Assembly: GCA_910588865.1 (NCBI GenBank)
Contig: CAJUSJ010000018.1
Coordinates: 1-54,777 of the forward strand
Reading direction: 5' to 3'
Length of the DNA stretch: 54,777 bases
Origin: an uncultured Lachnospiraceae bacterium
GTDB taxonomy: Bacteria > Bacillota > Clostridia > Lachnospirales > Lachnospiraceae
The notes beneath the pieces were generated by a model. The model searched no databases and was not told the origin of the DNA. It worked only from the letters and a program-made list of their open reading frames with translations. A program made the translations under genes and the position numbers. How positions within the stretch are numbered: position 1 is the stretch's first letter; each line of letters begins with the position of its first letter. Of this stretch, positions 1 to 7,425 are shown piece after piece.

Positions 1-953
1 TTTCCGGTGTCGCAGAAATCATAGGCATACACGCCTCTTGTCAGGCTGGGACAGGAGGCCGGCTCCACGGCGATCATCTCATATTCCGCCTCCCCTTTTA
101 GCACCTGTCCGGCAAACGGAGAAATCAGGCCTCCCAGGTTGGAACCGCCGCCCGCGCAGCCAATGATGGTGTCCGCCTTGATGCCGTACTTGTCAAGAGC
201 CGCCTTGGTCTCCAGGCCGATTACGGACTGATGCAGCAGCACCTGGGCCAAAACCGACCCCAGCACGTACCGGTACCCCTCCTGGCTGACAGCCGCCTCC
301 ACTGCCTCGGAGATGGCACAGCCAAGACTTCCTGTGGTTCCCGGGAACTGTGCGTTGATCCTGCGCCCCACTTCTGTGTTCATGGACGGAGATGGCGTTA
401 CATTCGCGCCATAGGTCCGCATCACTTCCCGGCGGAAAGGCTTCTGCTCGTAGGAACATTTTACCATGTAGACCTGGCAGTCCAAATCCAAGTAGGCGCA
501 GGCCATGGACAGAGCCGTTCCCCACTGGCCCGCTCCTGTCTCCGTGGTCACGCCCTTAAGTCCCTGCTTCTTGGCATAATAGGCCTGAGCGATGGCGGAG
601 TTCAGCTTGTGGCTTCCCGAAGTGTTGTTGCCCTCAAACTTATAATAAACATGGGCCGGAGTCCCCAGCTTCTCCTCCAGACAATAGGCCCTGACCAGCG
701 GAGACGGGCGGTACATCCGGTAGAAATTCCGGATCTCCTCCGGGATATCAAAATAGGGGGTGGTATCGTCCAACTCCTGTTTCGCCAGCTCTTCACAGAA
801 GATACCGGACAGCTCTTCCAAAGTAATGGGCTTTAACGTTCCCGGATTGAGGATGGGCGCTGGCTTTTTCTTCATATCCGCCCGCACATTATACCACTGC
901 TTTGGCATCTCCTTTTCTTCCAGATAGATCTTGTAAGGGATTTCCTGATTCAT
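1..953 (-). CDS. TrpB-like PLP-dependent enzyme (tryptophan synthase beta-like, TrpB2 type), C-terminus cut by window edge
   Basis: Partial gene: 317 N-terminal residues are visible and the rest lies beyond position 1. It resembles the TrpB2 branch of tryptophan synthase beta chains, fold type II PLP enzymes that join indole and serine. The PLP lysine is visible in the motif EGNNTSGSHKLNSA at about residues 112-125, followed by a glycine-rich phosphate loop GCAGGGSNLGG. The N-terminal extension, with MPKQWYNV at about residues 16-23, is typical of the TrpB2 type. The start ATG at 953 has a purine-rich AGGAAG ribosome site. The gene follows a T-box leader whose best-placed specifier is a Trp codon, which supports a role in tryptophan metabolism. 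Whether it makes tryptophan or handles another indole substrate cannot be told here; no trpA is in view. Confidence 0.9.
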   Translation of the reverse strand, partial: MNQEIPYKIYLEEKEMPKQWYNVRADMKKKPAPILNPGTLKPITLEELSGIFCEELAKQELDDTTPYFDIPEEIRNFYRMYRPSPLVRAYCLEEKLGTPAHVYYKFEGNNTSGSHKLNSAIAQAYYAKKQGLKGVTTETGAGQWGTALSMACAYLDLDCQVYMVKCSYEQKPFRREVMRTYGANVTPSPSMNTEVGRRINAQFPGTTGSLGCAISEAVEAAVSQEGYRYVLGSVLAQVLLHQSVIGLETKAALDKYGIKADTIIGCAGGGSNLGGLISPFAGQVLKGEAEYEMIAVEPASCPSLTRGVYAYDFCDTG

Positions 954-1042
954 GTCATTTCCTTCCTTTCTTAAAATTGTCATGGGGCATCAAGCCTGGC
1001 AGGCCGTGACAGCGGCATAATTCCTTTCTGCCCTGGGGGCAT

Positions 1043-1086
1043 AAAAAAACTCCCATCCTATCAGTCTAAATCAAATAGGACAGAAG
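1043..1086 (-). terminator. Intrinsic terminator of the T-box leader
   Basis: On the minus strand a 12-bp stem (plus-strand arms 1050-1061 and 1075-1086, with G-U pairs) is followed by seven U residues (1043-1049). It begins just after the T-box core, so antiterminator and terminator can compete. Confidence 0.9.
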
Positions 1087-1328
1087 CTGCTTCTGCGGTG
1101 CCACCTAAATTCATCCCCGGGAACCTTCCGGGAACGCTCTCTTTTCGTGTACTGTCATACACTTCCCGCTGTAACGCGCGGCCGCGTCTCACCTACTCCC
1201 AAAGTTTCAGTTCACCCTCTCGGGTCCATTCCCTGCTTTTCCCAACACCGCGATCTCACCATCCGCGGCTCTCTGTGCATGCTCCAAACAGGTACTCGTC
1301 CCGGTCAACGGTTTATGACTATTGACTT
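1043..1328 (-). promoter_or_regulatory. T-box riboswitch leader, probably tRNA-Trp responsive
   Basis: The transcript between the promoter at 1335-1363 and the TrpB-like gene carries the T-box core AGGTGGCACCGCAG (plus-strand 1093-1106), which pairs with the tRNA acceptor end in this riboswitch class. It is followed by a strong terminator at 1043-1086. Upstream is a long Stem I region. The triplet TGG at 1199-1201, just before the GAGTAG segment, is the best-placed specifier and would read tRNA-Trp. Uncharged tRNA is expected to favour antitermination. The specifier assignment is an inference from position; the T-box and terminator are seen directly. Confidence 0.9.
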
Positions 1329-1334
1329 GTGGAT

Positions 1335-1363
1335 AGAATATACGATTTCTTTCAAAAAGTCAA
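1335..1363 (-). promoter_or_regulatory. SigA-type promoter of the T-box/TrpB-like transcript
   Basis: TTGACT (1358-1363), 17-bp spacer, TATTCT (1335-1340). A palindrome with arms AAAAAGTC and GACTTTTT (1354-1361, 1365-1372) overlaps the -35 box. Confidence 0.75.
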
Positions 1364-1413
1364 GGACTTTTTCTGAAAATTAATTCTATTATCCTGAAAT
1401 AAAAGGGGATTCC

Positions 1414-1442
1414 TTGCTACTTTCCCACTTTTGTGATAAAAT
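1414..1442 (+). promoter_or_regulatory. SigA-type promoter of the XRE regulator gene
   Basis: TTGCTA (1414-1419), 17-bp spacer, TAAAAT (1437-1442), about 45 nt before the start codon. It is divergent from the T-box promoter. Confidence 0.65.
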
Positions 1443-1485
1443 GACAGACAAGAATACACACTTTTGACCCAAGGGGGAACGGACC

Positions 1486-1953
1486 ATGAAGAACGAAAAA
1501 CTGATCACCTTCATGCACACGAAGGGAGTGACCAGGGCCCAGCTGTCGGTGCTGTCGGGCATCTCTGCCACCACCTTAAACCGGATCATCAACGGCCAGA
1601 TCCTTCATGTAAAAACCGCTCAGATGCAGGCCATTGCCAGGGCTCTGGGCACGGACATCCACTCCGTTTTTGACAACGCTCCTGTACAGCTTCCTCTGCC
1701 TCTGGCCATCCGCCCCGATCAGGCCGGCAGTTCCTTTACCAAGATGCTGAGTCCTGACGAATCCCTGCTGCTCTACTGGTACCAGAATGCCCTGGAGGAC
1801 GGGCGGGACACCATCCTCAACCGGGCGCAGATGGAATTTCACAAAGCCCAGCTGGAGATCTATCATCGGGCAGACGGGATCAAGAACACCAAGAAAATCT
1901 CCGAATCCTATGAACAGCTGTCACTGGACTTTTCCGCGGAAAAGATAAACTGA
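1486..1953 (+). CDS. XRE-family helix-turn-helix transcriptional regulator
   Basis: A 155-residue protein with an N-terminal Cro/C1-type helix-turn-helix at residues 5-60 (TRAQLSVLSGISATTLNRII; then a second helix pair ending ALGTDIHSVF). The C-terminal half is mostly helical and shows no recognised ligand domain. The ATG at 1486 follows an AAGGGGG ribosome site. It is divergent from the T-box/TrpB-like gene and has its own promoter. Its last 46 bases overlap the 3' end of the converging metallophosphoesterase gene. The regulated target is unknown; self-regulation or control of the neighbouring divergent promoter is the simplest guess. Confidence 0.85.
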   Translation: MKNEKLITFMHTKGVTRAQLSVLSGISATTLNRIINGQILHVKTAQMQAIARALGTDIHSVFDNAPVQLPLPLAIRPDQAGSSFTKMLSPDESLLLYWYQNALEDGRDTILNRAQMEFHKAQLEIYHRADGIKNTKKISESYEQLSLDFSAEKIN

Positions 1954-3533
1954 TTGCTGTCCTCAAAGCTGTCCCGGATCATGGCCTGGATCTCCTTCAT
2001 CTCCTTGCTGTCAGGCAGAAACCTTTCCCAGTTCTCATAGCCCTGAGAACGCTCCTTCTCCACAGGGTCCATCTCCAGTCCAGCGCAGTACTCCGCATAG
2101 GTATCCGCGTAAAACCAGGCCATTGACTCAGCCACCCCCTCCTCAAGCCCGGAGGTAACCGTCCTGATCTGCTCCTTTATGAGCCGATGGATATACTCTC
2201 TCTGATACCCGGGAAAATCCAGGAGATTTTCATCCAAACAGTCATTTCCCGCGGCCCAGGCGCTGACATCGGTCTGACGGGTGCGGTAATCAATCGCGCC
2301 ATCCTCCTGCCAGGACACCACCCCGAACTGGCAGGGCGGGATGCTGAACGCGTCGCTGACGATCTCATAAATTCCATATTCTTCCACCCCCGGCTCCTTT
2401 TTGTGCTTCTTTACCCTTTGCAGGTGAAGGTGTCCGCTGATATAGAGAGGCACCTGATAGCGCTCCAAAAGACCGATAACATCGCTGCTGTTTTCCATGA
2501 CGCACATGGTGGTGAACATGCGGCTTTCCTGGAGAAGGTTGTGATGTCCCAGGACAATGACCTGGATCCCCTGTTCCCGGGCCGCCTCAAGCTGGCTCTC
2601 CATCCACTCGTAGGTCTCAGGCCTTACGGCTCCGTCTACCAGATTCTCCGGAACATACTGGGCTGTATCCAGAAGCATGAGCCATATATTTTCCCTCAGG
2701 GCATACAGGTAGCTGAAAGAGGCCTGGTCTCGGCTGAAAGCCTGACCGTAACCGAAGTCCCCGTAGATCTCCCCAAACCTCTCCGGGGAGACTTCCTCTG
2801 TCCACTCCGCTTCCTCTCCGAAATAGACTCTGGCATGGTGGTTATTGATGTCGTGATTTCCGGGGATGACCAGAACCTGGATTCCCTGTTCCTGAAGCTG
2901 TCCAAGCTTTTTGGCCAGTTCTAAATGGTTGATCTCCTCCCCATCCATGGTTATATCTCCTGTAAGGATCAGCGTGTCAGGCTTCTCGGCAGCCGCCTCC
3001 TCCAGAAGAGCATCCAATACCTCAGGCAGATACCTCACCACTTTCCCGTCGCATTTACTGACAAAATCATCAAAAGCTTTTCCGTAATCAGTAGCGTCAG
3101 AAGACATATAGTGGAGGTCCGACACCACCCAGACCACCGGCAGAGGCTCCTCTTCAGGCAAAAGAACAATCTCTTGGGGAGGCTGGACCTGGTACTGCCA
3201 CTGAGGCTTCTTTGTACGCCTGGGATATGGGATCTCTGGCTGGCTCTCCTCTAATTCTTCTTCTGTCTCCTGGTTTTCTTCCCCGGATTCCTCCCTGGAA
3301 ATTTCCATCCACCAGTCTCCGCCGCCATCTGTCTGTTCCTGGCCCGCCCCGGTATCCGGCTCCTGGTTCTCAGACTCCCCCAGGCTTTCTTCCACCACCG
3401 ATATAACGATCCTGTCCGCCCCTGCCTCCTGCTCCAAAAAATCTTTTATACAAGACGCCAATTCCACTGAAACCACTGTCAAACAGAGGAGAGCAGCAGC
3501 AGTGGCGGCAGCCCATTTCAATTTATTTTTCAT
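1908..3533 (-). CDS. Membrane-anchored calcineurin-like metallophosphoesterase
   Basis: A 541-residue protein with an N-terminal hydrophobic segment (signal peptide or membrane anchor), an acidic Glu/Gln-rich linker (about residues 50-120) and then a metallophosphoesterase domain. The family metal-binding motifs are all present: DLH (VVSDLHY), GD (ILTGDITMDGE), GNHD (VIPGNHDINN), GHH (VLGHHN) and GHLH (YISGHLHL). It should hydrolyse a phosphoester outside the membrane; the substrate is unknown. The ATG at 3533 has AAAAGGGA 8 nt upstream and is preferred over a GTG at 3557, whose purine tract is too close. A consensus promoter lies at 3609-3637. The gene converges on, and overlaps, the XRE gene. 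Confidence 0.88.
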   Translation of the reverse strand: MKNKLKWAAATAAALLCLTVVSVELASCIKDFLEQEAGADRIVISVVEESLGESENQEPDTGAGQEQTDGGGDWWMEISREESGEENQETEEELEESQPEIPYPRRTKKPQWQYQVQPPQEIVLLPEEEPLPVVWVVSDLHYMSSDATDYGKAFDDFVSKCDGKVVRYLPEVLDALLEEAAAEKPDTLILTGDITMDGEEINHLELAKKLGQLQEQGIQVLVIPGNHDINNHHARVYFGEEAEWTEEVSPERFGEIYGDFGYGQAFSRDQASFSYLYALRENIWLMLLDTAQYVPENLVDGAVRPETYEWMESQLEAAREQGIQVIVLGHHNLLQESRMFTTMCVMENSSDVIGLLERYQVPLYISGHLHLQRVKKHKKEPGVEEYGIYEIVSDAFSIPPCQFGVVSWQEDGAIDYRTRQTDVSAWAAGNDCLDENLLDFPGYQREYIHRLIKEQIRTVTSGLEEGVAESMAWFYADTYAEYCAGLEMDPVEKERSQGYENWERFLPDSKEMKEIQAMIRDSFEDSNQFIFSAEKSSDSCS

Positions 3534-3608
3534 CCGCTCGTTCCCTTTTCTCTTCACTGCCCCCGGTTCCTCACAGGCTCGTGTGACAGCAAAATTCCAT
3601 TCATGGAC

Positions 3609-3637
3609 ATTATACGAGGGAAATTCCCATTGGTCAA
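3609..3637 (-). promoter_or_regulatory. Promoter of the metallophosphoesterase gene with a palindrome in the spacer
   Basis: TTGACC (3632-3637), 17-bp spacer, TATAAT (3609-3614). The spacer holds the perfect palindrome GGGAAATTCCC (3618-3628), a possible repressor site. Confidence 0.8.
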
Positions 3638-3950
3638 ATTAAGAAAAACTTAAATGTAGGACATCACCGTCTATCGCGTTGCCGCTCCCTCTGGAGGGAT
3701 CTCTCTTTGTGACCCCATTTTCGCATAGTTAGTCATGGCTAATGCCCTGACCAGTAAAAATAGGTTGTGTAGGTTTCAAAATTTGGGTTATTTTCAGAAA
3801 AATAGGTTATTTTTAACCTTATTTTTGTTATAAGGTTACTATTTAAACTCATTTTTACACATTAATAATCTATGGGTTATAATATATCCTATAGAATTTT
3901 ATTATTATAGGTTACATCTGCCAACACCCTGCCCTCCCCGGCAAAGTATA
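3638..3950. other. Gene-free, low-GC spacer with repeated RGGTTA motifs
   Basis: No gene is seen. From about 3760 to 3915 the sequence is much more AT-rich than its surroundings and repeats short GGTTA-type motifs on the plus strand (starts near 3762, 3771, 3785, 3804, 3833, 3874, 3909). Two overlapping inverted repeats are present: AGGTTA-N4-TAACCT (3804-3819) and AACCTTAT-N7-ATAAGGTT (3815-3837). It may be a regulator-binding array or the remains of a mobile insertion. Confidence 0.55.
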
Positions 3951-3979
3951 TTGCTTTTTTCCCGCGCGTGTATTACAAT
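3951..3979 (+). promoter_or_regulatory. Promoter of kptA
   Basis: TTGCTT (3951-3956), 17-bp spacer, TACAAT (3974-3979), about 60 nt before the kptA start. Part of the spacer is a CCCGCGCGTGTA 12-mer that recurs at 23092-23103. Confidence 0.7.
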
Positions 3980-4038
3980 GCTTAATAAGGAACGGGGCAT
4001 AGAAATTTTGTATAGATAAGAAGGAGGAGATATATTAT

Positions 4039-4602
4039 ATGAGTTTGACCAGGTTGAGCAAGTTTATCAGTTTGATCCTGCGCCATCAGCCTCAGGTTAT
4101 TGGGATCACCTTAGACGAACACGGGTGGGCTGATGTGGGGGAACTGCTGGAGGGGATCCGAAAGACCCGGTATATCGACATGGAGATGCTTGAGGAGATT
4201 GTCAGAAGTGACGAGAAGCAGAGATATTCTTTCAGTGAAAATAAGGCCCTGATCCGGGCGAATCAGGGCCATTCTGTTCCTGTTGATGTGGAGCTGCCCC
4301 AGACAGAGCCGCCTGATTTTCTCTTCCACGGAACATCTGAAAGATCCGTAAGCTCTATCAGCCAGGAAGGGCTGCTTCCCATGGGGCGTCTGTATGTGCA
4401 TTTGTCAGCTGACCGGGAGACTGCCCGAAAGGTGGGAAGCCGCCATGGGAAACCGGTTGTCTTCCAGATCAACAGCCGCCTCATGGCCAGAGAGGAACAC
4501 GTTTTTTTCCGCTCAGTTAATGGGGTCTGGCTTACCAGGCAGGTTCCGCCAAAATATCTCAGCCTGTACCAGGACCAGTCTGCCTGCCCTGCTGAACGCT
4601 AA
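4039..4602 (+). CDS. kptA: RNA 2'-phosphotransferase, Tpt1/KptA family
   Basis: A 187-residue protein, the usual length for the family. KptA/Tpt1 removes an internal 2'-phosphate from RNA by moving it to NAD, giving ADP-ribose 1''-2'' cyclic phosphate. Visible signatures: SKFISLILRHQP near the N-terminus (the Arg-His pair), HGWADVGELL, RYSFSENKALIRANQGHS, LFHGTSERSVSSI, and a C-terminal segment ending RQVPPKYL. The N-terminal winged-helix-like lobe and C-terminal NAD-binding lobe both look complete. The start has an AAGGAGG site. It is a single-gene unit between divergent and convergent neighbours. Bacteria lack the eukaryotic tRNA-splicing pathway, so the natural RNA substrate is unclear. 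Confidence 0.92.
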   Translation: MSLTRLSKFISLILRHQPQVIGITLDEHGWADVGELLEGIRKTRYIDMEMLEEIVRSDEKQRYSFSENKALIRANQGHSVPVDVELPQTEPPDFLFHGTSERSVSSISQEGLLPMGRLYVHLSADRETARKVGSRHGKPVVFQINSRLMAREEHVFFRSVNGVWLTRQVPPKYLSLYQDQSACPAER

Positions 4603-4633
4603 AGCCGCCGCTTTCAGCTAAACTCAGATATGT

Positions 4634-5056
4634 TCATTTACCTAATATACTGACGGTTCTCTGATCCATCTTCCCTCCATAATACTTGTCAAGAACCTTC
4701 TGGAACACCTCACACTCCGGCTCCGCTAAGGCAAACAATGTCATAGAGGACCGGAGCTTTAAGTCATCCGGGGAACCCATAACCGCCAGAGGGTCCCCTC
4801 CATCCAGTTCAAGAAGCGCCTCCGATATCTCCAGAAGCCTCTGTCTCAGAACCGGGTGGGCCAGATACTCCCTGGCCTCCCCCATGTCCTTAATGGCATA
4901 ATAGGTGGCAGTGCCGCTTCTGCCAAGGCCGGCGATCTGGGGGAAGATATACCAGATCCAGTGACTCCCCTTCCTCCCGGCCCGGATTTCCGCCAGCGCT
5001 GTGTTATAGTCGGATTCCTGCGCATCCAAAAAACGTTTGATACTTGTGTCAGCCAT
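4634..5056 (-). CDS. DUF1810 family protein
   Basis: A 140-residue soluble protein of the DUF1810 family (function unknown). Typical features seen are an N-terminal RFLDAQ segment, SHWIWYIFPQIAGLG (about residues 31-45), YYAIKDMGEAREYLAHPVL and a C-terminal Phe/Leu-rich segment before a KYYGGK motif. It starts 84 nt downstream of purD in the same direction with an AAGGAG site, so it may be the second gene of that transcript. It converges with kptA. Confidence 0.85.
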   Translation of the reverse strand: MADTSIKRFLDAQESDYNTALAEIRAGRKGSHWIWYIFPQIAGLGRSGTATYYAIKDMGEAREYLAHPVLRQRLLEISEALLELDGGDPLAVMGSPDDLKLRSSMTLFALAEPECEVFQKVLDKYYGGKMDQRTVSILGK

Positions 5057-5140
5057 GGTTTTCTCCTTCCGCGCTCTGCCGCCAGAACCAGGCCCGGCAC
5101 CGCCGGGACCCTGATCCTGGAAATCACGGGGCTTATGCCC

Positions 5141-6415
5141 CTAGGCCTCATCAATGGCCTTGCCGATATCATGGCGCATGTATTTGTTGTCAAAATGAAT
5201 CCACTCTGTGGCCTTGTAGGCCCTGGCCCTGGCCTCCTTTAGATCCTGGCCCACAGCAGTCACCCCCAGCACTCTCCCGCCGTTGGTGACAACGCGGCCT
5301 TCCCCGTCAAATCTGCTGCCCGCGTGGAACACATAGTAGCCTTCTTTATCCTGAAATTCATCAAGGCCGGTTATGGGAAGCCCTTTCTCGTAGTGCTCCG
5401 GATAGCCGTCAGAGGCCAAAACCACGCACACCGCCGCGTTGTCCTCAAATTCCAGCTCTACCTGATCCAGCGTGCCGTCGATACACGCCTCAAACACCTC
5501 CACAAGATCGTTCTTCATCCTGGGCAGCACCACCTGGGTCTCCGGGTCGCCGAAGCGGGCATTGTACTCCAGAACCTTTGGCCCTTTCTCTGTGAGCATG
5601 AGGCCGAAGAAAATGATGCCCTTAAACTCTCTCCCCTCTTCCCTCATGGCATCTACCGTGGGCTGGAAAATATGCTTTTTACAGAACTCGTCCACCTCTT
5701 CGGTGTAGAACGGGCTTGGGGAAAAGGTTCCCATGCCTCCCGTGTTCAGCCCTTTATCCCCGTCCTTGGCCCGCTTGTGGTCCTGGGCGGAGGTCATGAC
5801 CTTGATGGTCTTTCCATCCACAAAGGACAGCACCGACACTTCCCGTCCGGTCATGAATTCCTCCACCACGATCCGGTCTCCGGCTGAACCGAACTGCTTG
5901 TCCATCATCAAGCTTCTAACCCCTTCCCTGGCCTCCTCTCTTGTGCCGCAGATCAGCACGCCTTTTCCCAGGGCCAGGCCGTCGGCCTTGAGGACAATGG
6001 GCATATCCGCTGTCTCCACATAGGCCAGGGCCTTCTCGGGAGAATCAAAGGTCTCGTAAGCCGCTGTGGGGATATGGTACTTTTTCATCAGATCCTTGGA
6101 AAAGGCCTTGGAGGCCTCCAGGATGGCAGCGTTTTTCCTGGGCCCAAACACTCTGAGCCCGGCAGCCTCAAAAGCGTCTGCCGCCCCCGCCGCCAAGGGG
6201 TCATCCGGCCCTATGATGGTCAGATCGATTTCCTTTTCTTTCGCGAACCCTGTCAGACCGTCAAAATCCATGACTCCGATGTTCACACACTCCGCCACCT
6301 GGGCAATTCCCCCGTTGCCGGGAGCACAGTACAGCTTTTCAACCATTGGACTCTGAGCCACCTTCCACGCGATGGCGTGCTCTCTCCCGCCGCTGCCTAC
6401 GATCAATACTTTCAT
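5141..6415 (-). CDS. purD: Phosphoribosylamine--glycine ligase
   Basis: A 424-residue ATP-grasp enzyme of purine synthesis that joins phosphoribosylamine and glycine to give GAR. The N-terminal motif is VLIVGSGGREHAIAWK; the ATP-grasp core includes VLKADGLALGKGV and VVEEFMTGREVSVLSFVDG, and the metal-binding stretch is LEYNARFGDPETQ. The ATG at 6415 has AGGAGG six bases upstream and gives the family's standard N-terminus; an in-frame ATG at 6430 is less likely. It has its own promoter (6446-6474) and is separated from purEMN by a short plus-strand ORF. Confidence 0.95.
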   Translation of the reverse strand: MKVLIVGSGGREHAIAWKVAQSPMVEKLYCAPGNGGIAQVAECVNIGVMDFDGLTGFAKEKEIDLTIIGPDDPLAAGAADAFEAAGLRVFGPRKNAAILEASKAFSKDLMKKYHIPTAAYETFDSPEKALAYVETADMPIVLKADGLALGKGVLICGTREEAREGVRSLMMDKQFGSAGDRIVVEEFMTGREVSVLSFVDGKTIKVMTSAQDHKRAKDGDKGLNTGGMGTFSPSPFYTEEVDEFCKKHIFQPTVDAMREEGREFKGIIFFGLMLTEKGPKVLEYNARFGDPETQVVLPRMKNDLVEVFEACIDGTLDQVELEFEDNAAVCVVLASDGYPEHYEKGLPITGLDEFQDKEGYYVFHAGSRFDGEGRVVTNGGRVLGVTAVGQDLKEARARAYKATEWIHFDNKYMRHDIGKAIDEA

Positions 6416-6445
6416 GTTCCGCCTCCTCATATTGTATTCTTTATT

Positions 6446-6474
6446 ATTATATCTAATAGCGCCCGGGAATGCAA
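6446..6474 (-). promoter_or_regulatory. Promoter of purD
   Basis: TTGCAT (6469-6474), 17-bp spacer, TATAAT (6446-6451). Its -35 box lies 12 bp from the -35 box of the divergent promoter at 6487-6515. Confidence 0.75.
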
Positions 6475-6486
6475 AGCTTTTTAATC

Positions 6487-6515
6487 TTTACACGATCCTG
6501 GCAATTTGGTACAAT
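6487..6515 (+). promoter_or_regulatory. Promoter of the 59-residue ORF
   Basis: TTTACA (6487-6492), 17-bp spacer, TACAAT (6510-6515), about 50 nt before the short ORF. Confidence 0.65.
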
Positions 6516-6563
6516 ATAACTGTAAGCATATGACAGCAAAACCGTAAAAAAGGTGGTGAGATC

Positions 6564-6743
6564 ATGCCGACAACTGAAAAAGAGTATAATGGTTATCTTC
6601 TTGATCAGCTTTCAGCAGTTGAGCGAATAGAGAGGCAGGTACAGAAAGGCGATCTTGAAGCAGTAAAAGAAGAAATCGAAATTTTAAAAAAAGAGATTAA
6701 CCGCAAACTTTATCAAAAACCTCCCTTAAACAGCCAACCGTAA
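6564..6743 (+). CDS. Small helical protein of 59 residues, function unknown
   Basis: ATG at 6564 follows a good AGGTGGTGAG ribosome site and a plausible promoter, and the frame is open to TAA at 6741-6743. The product is highly charged and predicted helical: a central Glu/Lys/Ile-rich stretch (about residues 17-50) has coiled-coil-like spacing. It has no membrane segment or signal peptide and no recognised family. Codon use is more AT-rich than in the neighbouring purine genes, which hints at acquisition or at a small regulatory protein. It is divergent from purD and followed by a strong hairpin at 6765-6814. Confidence 0.6.
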   Translation: MPTTEKEYNGYLLDQLSAVERIERQVQKGDLEAVKEEIEILKKEINRKLYQKPPLNSQP

Positions 6744-6764
6744 ATCGCCTGATCAATATGAGCC

Positions 6765-6814
6765 AAGGGGCTGCCGCGAAAGGAACCTGACTGTCCCTTT
6801 CGCGGCAACCCCTT
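6765..6814. terminator. Long GC-rich hairpin between convergent genes
   Basis: Arms around AAGGGG-TGCCGCGAAAGG and its complement form a stem of about 18 bp with an 11-base loop. It lies between the plus-strand small ORF and the 3' end of purN. T-tracts are weak, so it may act in both directions. Confidence 0.6.
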
Positions 6815-6831
6815 TCAGTGTTGTTTCCCCT

Positions 6832-7425
6832 CTATAGTTTTCCGTTGGCAATCAGATCAATGGCCTGGGGCAGGAGCTTCCACTCTGCCTGTTCCATCAC
6901 CCTCTGCTGGAGAATCTTGGGCGTGTCCCCCGGCAGCACCTCCACCGCTTTCTGCAAAAGGATCGGGCCGGAATCCATCCCCTCATCTACAAAATGCACC
7001 GTGGCCCCTGTCAGCTTCACTCCCCGGGCCAAAGCGGCCTCGTGGACCTTCAGCCCATAGTATCCCACCCCGCAGAAGGATGGGATCAGGGATGGATGGA
7101 TATTGATGATCTTATTTCGGTATTTCCGGATCATGGCCGCCGGGATGGTCACCAGGAATCCTGCCAGCACGATGAGATCCAGATCATATTCATCCACCTT
7201 GGCCAGAAGCGCCTCGTTGAAAGCCTCCCTGGTATCAAATGACTTGGGGGACAGGCAGACCCCGGGGATCCCATGGCCCTTTGCCCGCTCCAGGGCGTAG
7301 GCCCCGGGATTGTTGCTGATGACCACTTCCACCTTGGCGTTGGTGATGGTTCCATGATCTATGGCATCCAGGATCGCCTGCAGGTTGGTTCCTCCTCCTG
7401 ACACCATCACGCCGACTTTCAGCAT
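6832..7425 (-). CDS. purN: Phosphoribosylglycinamide formyltransferase
   Basis: A 197-residue folate-dependent GAR transformylase (third purine step). Visible motifs: VMVSGGGTNLQAILDAI at the N-terminus; the catalytic Asn-His region INIHPSLIPSF (about residues 107-117); and the Asp-containing loop HFVDEGMDSGPI. The start codon at 7425 lies inside the end of purM (ATGCTGA overlap), with AAGGGGTG as ribosome site, so translation is probably coupled. A hairpin at 6765-6814 follows the gene. Confidence 0.95.
   Translation of the reverse strand: MLKVGVMVSGGGTNLQAILDAIDHGTITNAKVEVVISNNPGAYALERAKGHGIPGVCLSPKSFDTREAFNEALLAKVDEYDLDLIVLAGFLVTIPAAMIRKYRNKIINIHPSLIPSFCGVGYYGLKVHEAALARGVKLTGATVHFVDEGMDSGPILLQKAVEVLPGDTPKILQQRVMEQAEWKLLPQAIDLIANGKL

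Noticed and set aside
602..836. Open frames opposite the TrpB-like gene
   Set aside because: They lie in the shadow of a well-supported gene, have no ribosome site and show no family signal.
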